A stretch of DNA of 64,000 bases from Acinetobacter sp. ANC 7912 (lineage in GTDB: Bacteria > Pseudomonadota > Gammaproteobacteria > Pseudomonadales > Moraxellaceae), in contig NZ_CP156795.1 in NCBI RefSeq assembly GCF_039862785.1, positions 682,001 through 746,000 on the forward strand. Reading direction: 5' to 3'. The notes under the pieces are model-generated. The model was not told where the DNA came from, did no database searches, and worked only from the letters and a program-made list of their open reading frames with translations. Positions 20,145 to 28,465 of this stretch are shown here, piece by piece. Position 1 is the first letter of the stretch; the number at the start of each line of letters is the position of its first letter. A program made the position numbers and the translations under genes.

Positions 20145-21212
20145 TTAAGGAATATATTTTTTCACTACACCATCATCCAGTAGTTGCTGGAAGTGCTCAA
20201 CTAGGCTTTCCTTCACTGGGCGATACTCCATCCCTAGTTCATCTTTACTTTTCTGGGCATTAAAATAGATTGGAATCCCCATATTCTTTTCCACAAACTC
20301 GCGGCTAAATCCGGCAAATGGGCCAAAAAGTTTAAAGGCTGCTTTGGGTAACTGGTTGCGAGGAAATGGGAATTTTGAACCAAAGGCTTCACGCAGGATT
20401 TTGCCCATTTCCAGTAAACTCATGGTTTCAGCACAGATGATATAACGGCCATGGGCATCCGGATTAAAGGCGGCACGAATATGGGCTTCTGCTACATCCT
20501 GCACATCTACCACCCCGTTCCACATTGGAGGAACGCCGAGTAAGGTCATGCCATTAGCAAATTGTTGTAATACTTCAACGCTGCCAGATTGAGTATTGGG
20601 TGTTAAGGATTTACCAAACACCAGAGCAGGATTAATACAGACCAGCTCCCATCGATTTTGTGCTTCCGCCATTTGCCAGGCTTTACGTTCCGCAGCGACT
20701 TTGGAATAGGGGTAGGATTGATGCGATTCAGAGCTGGTGGTGTTCCAATGGGATTCATCAAAACAGTTGTTTTCTGTTTGTTTGATATCGATCGCATCGC
20801 CATAGGTCGCGGCAATACTCGAAGTCAGAACCACACGTTTCACGGATTCAGTTTTATTGGCACTGGCCAAGACATTTTCAGTGCCAAATACGGCTGGCTC
20901 AATGATGTCTTTGACGGCATCCTTGTAATTGGTTACTACAAAAGGCGAGGCCATATGGAACACGATTTCGCAGCCCTGCATGGCTTCATCAAAGGAAGAT
21001 GCTTCTAGCAGATTGGCCTGGAACAGTTTCAGTTCGCCGGGACTGGCCGCGGCAATTTTTTGTAAATGCTGATAACTACTGGTTTTATTCAAATTACGGA
21101 CGGTGGCATGTACGGTATGACCCAGTTTAAGCAATTTTTCAATTACCCAGCTAGCAATATAGCCGGATGCGCCTGTGACCAGTACAGGTGACTGTGATTC
21201 TGAAGTCGTCAT
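20145..21212 (-). CDS. Extended SDR, dihydroflavonol-4-reductase-like
   Basis: A 355-residue NAD(P)-dependent oxidoreductase. The N-terminal Rossmann motif is LVTGASGYIASW, ATVRN follows strand 2 and suggests NADP(H) preference, the catalytic YxxxK is YPYSKVAAE with the upstream Ser in VVLTSSIAATYG, and the C-terminal half is the substrate domain. Similar bacterial proteins are annotated as aldehyde reductase or NAD-dependent epimerase; the true substrate is unknown. It diverges from the bacterioferritin gene across a 343-base gap and has no operon partner. Confidence 0.8.
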   Translation of the reverse strand: MTTSESQSPVLVTGASGYIASWVIEKLLKLGHTVHATVRNLNKTSSYQHLQKIAAASPGELKLFQANLLEASSFDEAMQGCEIVFHMASPFVVTNYKDAVKDIIEPAVFGTENVLASANKTESVKRVVLTSSIAATYGDAIDIKQTENNCFDESHWNTTSSESHQSYPYSKVAAERKAWQMAEAQNRWELVCINPALVFGKSLTPNTQSGSVEVLQQFANGMTLLGVPPMWNGVVDVQDVAEAHIRAAFNPDAHGRYIICAETMSLLEMGKILREAFGSKFPFPRNQLPKAAFKLFGPFAGFSREFVEKNMGIPIYFNAQKSKDELGMEYRPVKESLVEHFQQLLDDGVVKKYIP

Positions 21213-21345
21213 AATTACCCGATTGTTATAGTGTTTTCTATGCTAAGTGTAAGAAACAATAGCATTTAAAGGACTAAGACGTCGGAATTTTTAGAAATAT
21301 TCAGCAATGAAAAGTCGAATCGGTCACAGATCTTACAAAATTTAA

Positions 21346-21388
21346 CATTCGGAAATTTTGCTCCAGATTGGCCAGCTGCTTCCGAATG
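21346..21388. repeat. Inverted repeat in the SDR/bacterioferritin gap
   Basis: CATTCGGAA (21346-21354) and TTCCGAATG (21380-21388) are perfect inverted copies 25 bases apart, in a 343-base gap between divergent genes. It could be a hairpin in the bfr leader or a two-site operator. The rest of the gap is AT-rich and carries no ORF; I saw no clear Fur box. Confidence 0.5.
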
Positions 21389-21555
21389 AAATTTGCAACG
21401 CCTTGTTTTATAAATAGGATTTAAAGTCATGCAAACTGTAAATGAAAGTACTTCTCATTTTAATTATTTAAAAATCATATATTTACGAAAATTTTATTTT
21501 GCAAATCTGGATGCTTTTCTCCATAATAAGTCCATAAAGGTATGGAGTTATAAAA

Positions 21556-22020
21556 ATGCGTGGTAATCCAGAAGTCGTAGATTATTTAAATATGTTGATC
21601 GGTGGCGAACTGGCTGCTCGCGACCAGTACCTGATCCACTCACGTATGTATGAAGATTGGGGCTTGACCAAAATCTTTGAACGTATTGATCACGAAATGC
21701 AGGAAGAAGCCCAGCATGCAGATGCGATCATTCGCCGTGTGCTGTTCTTGGAAGGTACCCCAAACATGCAGCGTGACGATATCGAAATCGGTGAAGATGT
21801 GGTGAGCTGTCTGAAAGCTGACCTGAAACTGGAATATGAAGTTCGTCAGAAACTTGCTGCAGGCGTAAAACTGTGTGAAGAGAAGGGTGACTACGTAACC
21901 CGTGACATGCTGCGTCAACAAATGTCAGATACGGAAGAAGACCATACTTACTGGTTAGAAAAACAGTTACGCTTGATTGAGCTGATCGGTTTGCAAAACT
22001 ATATTCAATCGCAGATGTAA
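21556..22020 (+). CDS. bfr: Bacterioferritin subunit lacking the haem-ligand methionine
   Basis: A 154-residue iron-storage ferritin subunit that oxidises Fe(II) at a di-iron site. The ferroxidase residues line up with E. coli Bfr: Glu18 ([10 protein letters not shown]), Glu51 and His54 (EEAQHAD), Glu93 (LKLEYE) and the EEDH motif near 126-129. The residue corresponding to haem-ligating Met52 is Ala (EEAQHAD against DEMKHAD). Such subunits are known from two-subunit bacterioferritins in which the partner supplies the Met. No second bfr is in this window. GGAG at 21543-21546 serves ATG 21556. Confidence 0.93.
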   Translation: MRGNPEVVDYLNMLIGGELAARDQYLIHSRMYEDWGLTKIFERIDHEMQEEAQHADAIIRRVLFLEGTPNMQRDDIEIGEDVVSCLKADLKLEYEVRQKLAAGVKLCEEKGDYVTRDMLRQQMSDTEEDHTYWLEKQLRLIELIGLQNYIQSQM

Positions 22021-22039
22021 GATTGAAACTTAGCTTCTC

Positions 22040-22064
22040 ATCCCGCCTTGTGCGGGATTTTTTT
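22040..22064. terminator. bfr terminator, probably bidirectional
   Basis: ATCCCGC (22040-22046) and GCGGGAT (22052-22058) around a CTTGT loop, followed by a T-run, between bfr and the convergent small membrane-protein gene. Confidence 0.88.
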
Positions 22065-22071
22065 ATATCAT

Positions 22072-22617
22072 CTAGGATTTTGACATGCGATTGCCAAATA
22101 AGTTTGGTTCGTATTTGGATAATTGTTCTAGGATTGATTGTTTAGTGGTCTCATCAAATAAACTTAGTTTGAGGTCGTATTCATTATCGGGAGTTTTAAA
22201 GCGTAATAACACGGTTTGATTTTTATCTTTAGGTGGGATTTCAATATATTGAATTTTCTGAATATACTGGCATCGTACAACAGTTTTATAGCGATAACCA
22301 AAAATCATCCATGAAATGTGTTCATCAGAAATATATAGCATGCGTTTGGATTCAATAATGTTCGAACACAGAACCCAGAAAGCTAGCAATAGAATCACGC
22401 TGGTGATGAATGGATCGAGATAATATAAAGTTTGGGTAAAGAAATCCTGAAAAAATTGTATCTCGGAGAAGGGAAGTGAACTACGGTTTGGATCCTCTCT
22501 TTGCCAAACTGAATAATGGAATAGAAAGAACAGAAACAGGGTATGCGCCATAAAAAATAAAGGATAAGGATGGTTCATAGCCTGTGTGTAATAATGTTTT
22601 GTCATTTTTGTCGTCAT
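22072..22617 (-). CDS. Hypothetical membrane protein with two helices
   Basis: I do not recognise this family. The 181-residue product has two predicted membrane spans, FFMAHTLFLFFLFHYSVW and a segment around FITSVILLLAFWVLC, then a soluble C-terminal part of short alternating strands (RMLYISDEHISWMIFGYRYKTV, TVLLRFKTPDNEYDLKLSLFDE) that resembles small PH-like or DUF-type membrane-associated domains. The frame extends to a GTG at 22653, but that lies inside the rluB terminator, so ATG 22617 or 22605 is preferred; neither has a clear ribosome site. It follows rluB on the same strand. Confidence 0.6.
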   Translation of the reverse strand: MTTKMTKHYYTQAMNHPYPLFFMAHTLFLFFLFHYSVWQREDPNRSSLPFSEIQFFQDFFTQTLYYLDPFITSVILLLAFWVLCSNIIESKRMLYISDEHISWMIFGYRYKTVVRCQYIQKIQYIEIPPKDKNQTVLLRFKTPDNEYDLKLSLFDETTKQSILEQLSKYEPNLFGNRMSKS

Positions 22618-22640
22618 TTTTATTTTTAAAATAAATGGTA

Positions 22641-22668
22641 AAAAAAGAGCCACCGAAGTGACTCTATT
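22641..22668 (-). terminator. rluB terminator
   Basis: Read on the minus strand, GAGTCAC and GTGGCTC form a stem with one mismatch around a TTCG tetraloop and end in a T-run. It lies about 22 bases after the rluB stop codon. Confidence 0.75.
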
Positions 22669-22689
22669 TTAATCTGTCTTTAAAGGCTA

Positions 22690-23754
22690 TTAAAATTTGT
22701 TAAAGCCCTTGTTAAAACCATACGGACGACGTGGTGCATTTTCATCACGTTCTTCACGACGGCCAAAACCTTGATCCTGACGGTTGTCACGACGGGCAAA
22801 CTGGGTGCCATTCTGGTTTTCTCGACGGCCAAATTGTGGACCTTGATCACGACGACCAAAACCGCCTTCACGACGTTGATCACGACTAGAATTATTTGGC
22901 TCGTCATTGTCACGGCGCTGCTGACGGAGGAAACCACCACGACGTGCTGCCATTGGTTTTTCCTGCATACGTTCAGAGCGGCGTTTCGCCATACCGTACA
23001 GACCAGTACCTTGGCGTGGTTTCAGCTCAACTGATTTTGCCAGGTTATCGATGTCTTGTTTATCCAGTTCCATCCAGCGACCAGTACGCAGTTCACGTGG
23101 CAGGATCACGGTGCCGTAACGGGTACGCAGCAGACGGCTTACTTTCAGACCTTGAGATTCAAAGATACGACGAACCTCACGGTTACGACCTTCTTTCACG
23201 ACAACTTGATACCAACGGTTGATCCCGTCACCACCGAGTTCAGAGAATGATTCGAATTTTGCTGGGCCGTCATCTAACACCACGCCATTGAGCATGTTAT
23301 TTTTTAGCTCAGGTGTCACTTCACCCATGACACGAACTGCATATTCACGTTCGATTTCATTAGAAGGGTGCATTAAGCGGTTGGCCAGTTCACCGTCATT
23401 TGTGAAAAGCAGAAGACCAGTGGAGTTGATATCCAGACGACCCACCATTACCCAGCGGTCATTTGCCAGCACAGGCAGGTTGTCGAATACAGTTGGACGT
23501 TGTTCAGGGTCGTTACGTGAACAGATTTCGCCTTCCGGTTTGTAGTAAATCAGTACGCGACGACGGATTTCATCCTCAATCTGGAATTGTACCTTACGAC
23601 CATCGATGCGAAGCTCATCACCTGGTTCGATACGCTCACCCACTTGGGCAATTTGCCCATTCACACTTACACGACCAGCGGCAATGACTTCTTCCATATA
23701 ACGGCGAGAACCCAAACCAACACGTGCAAGCACCTTTTGCAATTTTTCACTCAT
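22690..23754 (-). CDS. rluB: 23S rRNA pseudouridine(2605) synthase RluB with RGG-like tail
   Basis: Isomerises U2605 of 23S rRNA. Residues 1-60 form an S4 RNA-binding domain (KLQKVLARVGLGSRRYMEE). The catalytic Asp is in MVGRLDINSTGLLLFTNDG, followed by MHPSNEIEREYAVRVMG and the EGRNREVRRIFESQG motif. Residues from about 250 to 354 are an Arg/Gly/Asn/Gln-rich tail with repeated FGRR and FARR units, typical of intrinsically disordered RNA-binding extensions and longer than in E. coli. It heads the minus-strand order scpA-scpB-rluB, 41 bases after scpB, a common arrangement. Confidence 0.93.
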   Translation of the reverse strand: MSEKLQKVLARVGLGSRRYMEEVIAAGRVSVNGQIAQVGERIEPGDELRIDGRKVQFQIEDEIRRRVLIYYKPEGEICSRNDPEQRPTVFDNLPVLANDRWVMVGRLDINSTGLLLFTNDGELANRLMHPSNEIEREYAVRVMGEVTPELKNNMLNGVVLDDGPAKFESFSELGGDGINRWYQVVVKEGRNREVRRIFESQGLKVSRLLRTRYGTVILPRELRTGRWMELDKQDIDNLAKSVELKPRQGTGLYGMAKRRSERMQEKPMAARRGGFLRQQRRDNDEPNNSSRDQRREGGFGRRDQGPQFGRRENQNGTQFARRDNRQDQGFGRREERDENAPRRPYGFNKGFNKF

Positions 23755-23795
23755 GACAGCATAACCTTAGAATTAATTATCAACAGTTCACCTAT

Positions 23796-24386
23796 TTATG
23801 ACTTCGGTGCATGTGCATCGAGGGCCATAAAAGCTTCCTTGGCATCCTGCAGGGGAGGCAATTGGCCTAAACTGGTTAAGCCAAACGCATTTAAAAATTG
23901 TGGCGTTGTCACTAACAACGCAGGTCGTCCCGGGAGTTCACGAAAACCGGATTCCTTGATCCAGTTCCAGTCAAATAGCGTACGCAAAATCTGACTATTA
24001 TTTGTAACACCACGAATTTGTTCTATATCTGCCCGGGTCACCGGTTGGTGATAGGCAATCACAGCCAGGGTTTCAAGCAATGAAGGCGATAAGCGCGCTG
24101 GTCGCTCGGGCCATGTCTGAGCAATAATATTACGATACTTTGCACGGACTTGAAAACGGAAACCTTGAGCAGTTTCAATTAGTTCAATCGATCTGCCATG
24201 CATCAGCATGGACAGTTGCTGCAGATATTGTTTCAGTTCCTGCTTTGTATAGCGATCCTGAAAGGCTTCTTTCAGTCGCGCCAGTGAAACCGGGGAATCA
24301 CTCGCAAAAATGATGGCTTCCAACTGCATTAAAATTTCATGCAAATTGTCTTCCGCGGTGAAGACTGAACTCTGGTCAATCGTCAT
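23796..24386 (-). CDS. scpB: Condensin accessory protein ScpB
   Basis: Kite-family subunit of SMC-ScpAB that dimerises and binds ScpA. The 196-residue protein has tandem winged-helix domains: the first around ILMQLEAIIFASDSPVSLARLKEAF, the second with SLLETLAVIAYHQPVTRADIEQIRG and the ELPGRPALLVTTPQFLNAFGL hallmark. It overlaps the scpA stop by four bases (ATGA), indicating translational coupling. The partner SMC is encoded at 12.3 kb in this window. Confidence 0.94.
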   Translation of the reverse strand: MTIDQSSVFTAEDNLHEILMQLEAIIFASDSPVSLARLKEAFQDRYTKQELKQYLQQLSMLMHGRSIELIETAQGFRFQVRAKYRNIIAQTWPERPARLSPSLLETLAVIAYHQPVTRADIEQIRGVTNNSQILRTLFDWNWIKESGFRELPGRPALLVTTPQFLNAFGLTSLGQLPPLQDAKEAFMALDAHAPKS

Positions 24387-25177
24387 GCATGTGCTCCTTG
24401 AATTGCGAGCGGGGCTTCAATACCTGTAGCAATAATCTGAATTTTCTGCTGGCGGGTCAGCTCCAGAACCGCCATAAAGGTGACTACCATGCCCATACGG
24501 CCTTGGCTAGGTTTTAATAATTCGGCAAATGACAGCACTTCACCACTGTCCAGACGGCTTTCAATATAGGCGATCCGTTCTTCGAGCAATACCGGTTCCT
24601 GCTGAACCTGGTGAATGACTGGTTCAGGACGGTTAAAGATACACAGCAGGGCATCGCGCAGCAGATCGGCACTGTGACCTTCATTTGGCTGGATAAAATC
24701 GCCTAGGTGAACATTGGTCTCAAAAGTATCCCGTTCCAGAACGTCCATTTTGCCAAGACGTTCTGCGGCCTGTTTAATGCGTAAATAATTTTCCAGACGG
24801 TCGATCAGTTCTTTTTTCGGGTCTTGTTCTGTTGGAGAAGTTGATTTTGGTTTTGGTAATAATAAACGGGATTTTAGATCCGCGAGTAACGCCGCCATCA
24901 CCATATAGTCGGCTGTCAGTTCGATATTCAGCGATTTCATGGCATCCATATAAGAGAGATACTGGGCTGCAATCGGGGCAATATCGACCTGCAACAGGTC
25001 AAAACCGTTTTTCTGGATCAGGTAAATTAAAAAGTCGAGCGGGCCTTCGAAATGCTCTAGCAGGATTTCAAATGCTGAGGGTGGAATATAAAGATCCTCA
25101 GGAATCGTCTCCTGCCATTCATCCAGAACACGGATGTGCGGAGTAGTTTCCATCGTATTGTGGATGCTTTGATTCAT
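24383..25177 (-). CDS. scpA: Condensin kleisin subunit ScpA
   Basis: Kleisin that bridges the SMC heads. The 264-residue protein has the family N-terminal motif FEGPLDFLIYLIQKNGFDLLQVDI, AAQYLSYMDAMKSLNIELTADYMVMAALLADLKSRLLLP, and the C-terminal winged helix with VVTFMAVLELTRQQKIQI. First gene of the scpA-scpB-rluB operon. An internal ATG at codon 9 is a possible alternative start. Between 25178 and the IS end at 25496 there are 318 bases with no recognisable gene; they presumably hold the scpA promoter. Confidence 0.94.
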   Translation of the reverse strand: MNQSIHNTMETTPHIRVLDEWQETIPEDLYIPPSAFEILLEHFEGPLDFLIYLIQKNGFDLLQVDIAPIAAQYLSYMDAMKSLNIELTADYMVMAALLADLKSRLLLPKPKSTSPTEQDPKKELIDRLENYLRIKQAAERLGKMDVLERDTFETNVHLGDFIQPNEGHSADLLRDALLCIFNRPEPVIHQVQQEPVLLEERIAYIESRLDSGEVLSFAELLKPSQGRMGMVVTFMAVLELTRQQKIQIIATGIEAPLAIQGAHA

Positions 25178-25495
25178 ATACAGTTGTTAGCCACGCGAAT
25201 TTTCAAAGGCATGAAAGGGCTGATTCTTCGATCTCGCATCGAAAGAAAAAGCATGTAAAAAGTTAAGCCTAGTGTACTTGAATTTTGTCGCTAAATAAAT
25301 TATTGCCGCCCGCAAATACAAAAAAAGTGCTGATTTGATCGGGTCTTTCTATTTTTTGATCACGAGAAATAAAAATGGTCTTTTATTTAGGATGGTTCAT
25401 TTTGAATGTAAGTATGAGTTGGTAAGTATTTAAACGACTTAATCAATATTTTGAGTCGATAATCTTCACCCAAAGAATAAAATTATTTTTTAAAA

Positions 25496-26227
25496 GGCTC
25501 TAGACTAGCAGATTTACACTTAATTTTACCTAATGAGGTTCCACAGCTCAGTTGCTAACTCATTAGGTTCCCTCATCCAACGCCATTCAGTTTCTTTAAG
25601 ATGATAATCAAAGTACTCTTTTGATATGCCGTTAAACTTTGCTAGCCTTCTTTTACAAAAGCTCCAAAATGATTCTATTCCATTTATATGACATTCTCCT
25701 CTAGCAAACTCATTTGCTCCGTGATTTACCCTAAAATGCTTTGAATAACCCACATCAACAAGACCATTATAGCCACGCCATCCATCACTATAAATCACAC
25801 TCTCAAGTGAAACTTTACCAATGATAACCTCTTGTAAAGTCTTCATTTTACAGTCAGGTACGATTTCAGTATAGACGCGCCCATTACGTTCGAATATTCC
25901 AAATACTGGCTGTTTTAGAGTCCCACGACCACGCTTTAACTTTCCATGAAACCCACGTTGCCTTTTCGCTCCAAAATAGCTTTCATCTACTTCTATTGAA
26001 CCAACAAACTTAGCTCTTAAATCTGTTTGATGATCATAGATAGTTTCTCTAAAAAGCATGTACCAATAGTTAATCGTATTACGATTTAAATTGAGTAATA
26101 AGGCTGTTTTGGAAGCAGGAATATCAACACAAAAGCATTGAATAATTTTTTTAATCTTGTAGTGACTTAATTTACTGTTTTCTATCATGATTCTAGACTA
26201 ATATAATCATTTTGCTAGTCTAGAGCC
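25496..26227 (-). mobile_element. IS1595-family insertion sequence
   Basis: A 732-base element with perfect 15-base terminal inverted repeats, GGCTCTAGACTAGCA at 25496-25510 and its complement at 26213-26227. It is flanked by the direct repeat TTTAAAA (25489-25495 and 26228-26234), close to the 8-base duplication usual for the family. One intact transposase gene lies within. The element looks complete and potentially active. It sits between the scpA upstream region and a pair of small exported-protein genes. Confidence 0.9.
25526..26188 (-). CDS. IS1595-family transposase (ISXO2-like DDE)
   Basis: A 220-residue DDE transposase of the ISXO2-like type. Visible motifs are VGSIEVDESYFGAKRQRG (first Asp), KTLQEVIIGKVSLESVIYSDGWRGYNGLVDVGY (second Asp), RVNHGANEFARGECHINGIESFWSFCKRRL with the catalytic HINGIESFW, and a C-terminal WRWMREP. 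There is no upstream zinc-ribbon helix domain, so it is a short version. The reading frame is intact and lies within well-defined inverted repeats. Confidence 0.92.
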   Translation of the reverse strand: MIENSKLSHYKIKKIIQCFCVDIPASKTALLLNLNRNTINYWYMLFRETIYDHQTDLRAKFVGSIEVDESYFGAKRQRGFHGKLKRGRGTLKQPVFGIFERNGRVYTEIVPDCKMKTLQEVIIGKVSLESVIYSDGWRGYNGLVDVGYSKHFRVNHGANEFARGECHINGIESFWSFCKRRLAKFNGISKEYFDYHLKETEWRWMREPNELATELWNLIR

Positions 26228-26322
26228 TTTAAAACAGATATCTATTGCTTAAAAAATATTCTAATATCGCAGAAAAAATAGACTAATGAATAAATAAACC
26301 AATAACAGGAAAAATTATAAAT

Positions 26323-26886
26323 ATGCCCATTATTCTTATTTTAATTGCCGTAATCGGCTTGGGGATTTTCTGGGGTTATCCGAAATATGAAATGATGCAA
26401 CTTGAAGATCAAGCACGTCAGCAACTTCAATCAGGTCAATTTGCAGCTTTAGAAGCGAAGTATAAACCCATCCTTGAAAGAAAAAAGATAGAACTTACGA
26501 TTCTGGACCAGTATCCTAATATCCGTTTTTATACACGCTGGCTTGAAGATGAAAATAAAAAGCTTTCTGCAAAAAGTGAACAGAATGTCAAAAATATAGC
26601 TTGAGACTCAATTGAATCCTTTCAGAACTTTGATTACAAGTCTCGAACCGCGGTCTTGAATGTGATTGAAGAAGATCAGGTTATTTTTCATATGAATGTA
26701 AAAAATAAATTCGGGATGGAGATGCTGCAACATCAGCAAAAACTTTCAGATTGCCCAAGTTTTTTACACATGAGAGCCTTAAAAGCCGGAGAAGAATATG
26801 TTCCACCACCTCAGAAAAATAACCAAGTGGAAATGGTAGCACCAGCAGTCAGTACCTCGGTTTCTGAAGAAGCTGCACAACTTTGA
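26323..26886 (+). pseudogene. Small exported protein interrupted by TGA at a conserved Cys position
   Basis: The frame opens at ATG 26323 (93 codons), meets TGA at 26602-26604, and continues in the same frame to TGA 26884-26886. The two halves together match the neighbouring gene (26901-27374): an N-terminal membrane or signal helix, a DQYPNI motif, then EEDQV, NKFG and DCPSF. Aligned without gaps backwards from EEDQV, the TGA falls exactly on a Cys of the neighbour, so a single third-base change from TGC or TGT is the simplest explanation. The second Cys (SDCPSF) is kept. Nonsense mutation is most likely; selenocysteine is discussed in the findings. Confidence 0.75.
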
Positions 26887-26900
26887 ATATAAAAAAACCT

Positions 26901-27374
26901 ATGGATAAAACTATGAATATAAAATTTGTTGTTGGTGGACTTTTAGTGATCGCTGGACTATTTTTCGGCACTGAAAAATATTGGGAGCATACCTTTCAGC
27001 AGCAAGCGCGAGATAATTTAAAACAGCTACACATGGATGCACAGACTAAACAGCGCTTGGAAAATAGTGGTCTGTCGATTTCAGGGGATATACTGAATCA
27101 GTATCCAAACATTATTACTTATATGAAATTAACCACTTTGGCGGATGATCAACTACCGACACAAATCCAAACCCATGTGCAACAGTTTGGATGCATGCAG
27201 GTTGATTTGTTAAAAGGCCAAGAGCCAGATTTGGTGAAAGCCTATGCGGTGGTTCTTGAAGAGGATCAGGTTGCATATACCTATACCATTCAAAATAAAT
27301 TTGGGAAGGCTTTGTTTGAACATAAACAAATACTAGCAGATTGTCCGAACTTTATGGCCTTGCGTCAGTTTTGA
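26901..27374 (+). CDS. Small exported or anchored protein, paralogue of the preceding gene
   Basis: I do not recognise the family. The 157-residue product has an N-terminal hydrophobic helix (IKFVVGGLLVIAGLFFG), which suggests export or membrane anchoring, then a mainly helical region and two cysteines (FGCMQV and ADCPNF) that could form a disulfide in the periplasm. It parallels the interrupted gene just upstream and starts 14 bases after it. ATG 26913 is an alternative start. The last base of the final Phe codon and the TGA stop belong to the IS200/IS605 end; before insertion the gene would have read Leu-TAA there. Confidence 0.6.
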   Translation: MDKTMNIKFVVGGLLVIAGLFFGTEKYWEHTFQQQARDNLKQLHMDAQTKQRLENSGLSISGDILNQYPNIITYMKLTTLADDQLPTQIQTHVQQFGCMQVDLLKGQEPDLVKAYAVVLEEDQVAYTYTIQNKFGKALFEHKQILADCPNFMALRQF

Positions 27375-27387
27375 CATCCTCTCCGAC

Positions 27388-28445
27388 CTAAAGGACGGAG
27401 ATTCCTCCTGCGAGACGCCCATGTCCGAGCGCAAGAATATTCAGTGCTGAGTTTATATCTCTATCGTGGAATGTACCGCACTCCACACACTGCCATTCTC
27501 TTATTCCAAGTCCTGCTCTACCTTTCAGACTACTGGAGCGTGAGCCGCAGCACGAGCAAGTTTGGGTGGTATAGGCTTCATTGACTTCTTCATACCATAC
27601 CCCTGCGTTCTCGCATTTATACTTGAGCATGGTTCTTAAGGTCGTCCAACCTGCATCGAGTACAGACTTAGCTAATTTTGTCTGTGCCAATGCTTTGGCA
27701 TTCACATTACCAACGAAGATGGCTGCATGTTCATTCACCAGTTTATGACTGAATTGATGCAGCATATTTTGACGTAGATTTTTGATCTTGGCATGAATCG
27801 CTTTGACACGTTTTTTATTTCTTGCTCTTTGAGCAATACCAAGTTTTTGTTCATATTGACGATAGATTTTAGGCGCTTTGAACTTTACACCATCTGAGCA
27901 AGTCGCAAGGTCTTTGAGTCCTAGATCAATGCCAATTGAGGTTTTAGCGGTGGTTTTCTCTGTTTTAATTGAATCAACCACAAGACATACATACCAACGC
28001 CCTCGGCTATCCTCGACAAACGAGCCTGTTTTAACATTGTATTTACTTAGTCCGTAACTGTCCCATAGCTTGAATTGATGCTTGCCGTATTGGACATACC
28101 CATCGGCATATTTCACCGCCACTTTTTTAAATGGAATCCAACCGAGAGAACGTCTAGCATTTTTTTGTTACTGACACGCCATTTTAGCTTGGCTTTTTTA
28201 AATTGCTTTCTTCGAGTAACTAATTCTTCCGCAACTGCCTGTATGGTTTGGCTGTGCAAATTGCACTCTTTTGATGTACCTTTCGTGTATTTAGCAATAT
28301 CGTAAGCTGAAAAGAATTGTTGTTTTCTTTGCAAGTGTTTAAAACACAAATCATTGACATAGTTCCAGACAAAATTAACTTCAGATGCCAATTGGTCTAG
28401 CACCTTGCAATGTTTGTCTTTTATGCGTAATTTAAGTGTCTTCAT
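27388..28445 (-). pseudogene. tnpB: TnpB RNA-guided nuclease, frameshifted (copy 1)
   Basis: Two overlapping reading frames together encode a TnpB: MKTLKLRIKDKHCKVLDQL to KWRVSNKK from ATG 28445, then (one frame over) NARRSLGWIPFKKVAVKYADG to the TAG at 27388. The shift maps to a run of seven As on the coding strand (28160-28166); eight would restore the frame. RuvC motifs I (SIGIDLGLKDLA) and III (HDRDINSALNIL) and the zinc finger (CSCCG, CVECG) are present. The RuvC-II position reads IFVGNVNAKAL with no Glu. Copy 2 has the same frameshift. Translational or transcriptional slippage could still yield a full protein of about 352 residues. Confidence 0.85.
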
Positions 28446-28465
28446 CACTAAAATATATTTGGTCT

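Noticed and set aside
25485..26238. Exact 8-base target duplication for the IS1595-family element
   Set aside because: Only seven bases (TTTAAAA) repeat exactly next to the inverted repeats; the eighth differs, and the target is itself palindromic, so the length is uncertain.
26602..26644. Firm selenocysteine call
   Set aside because: Stem potential near TGA is easy to find by chance, and no Sec machinery is visible here. Kept only as a testable alternative.
28075..28305. 76-codon plus-strand frame inside IS200/IS605 (also at 39309-39539)
   Set aside because: Opposite strand of tnpB; repeated only because the element is duplicated.
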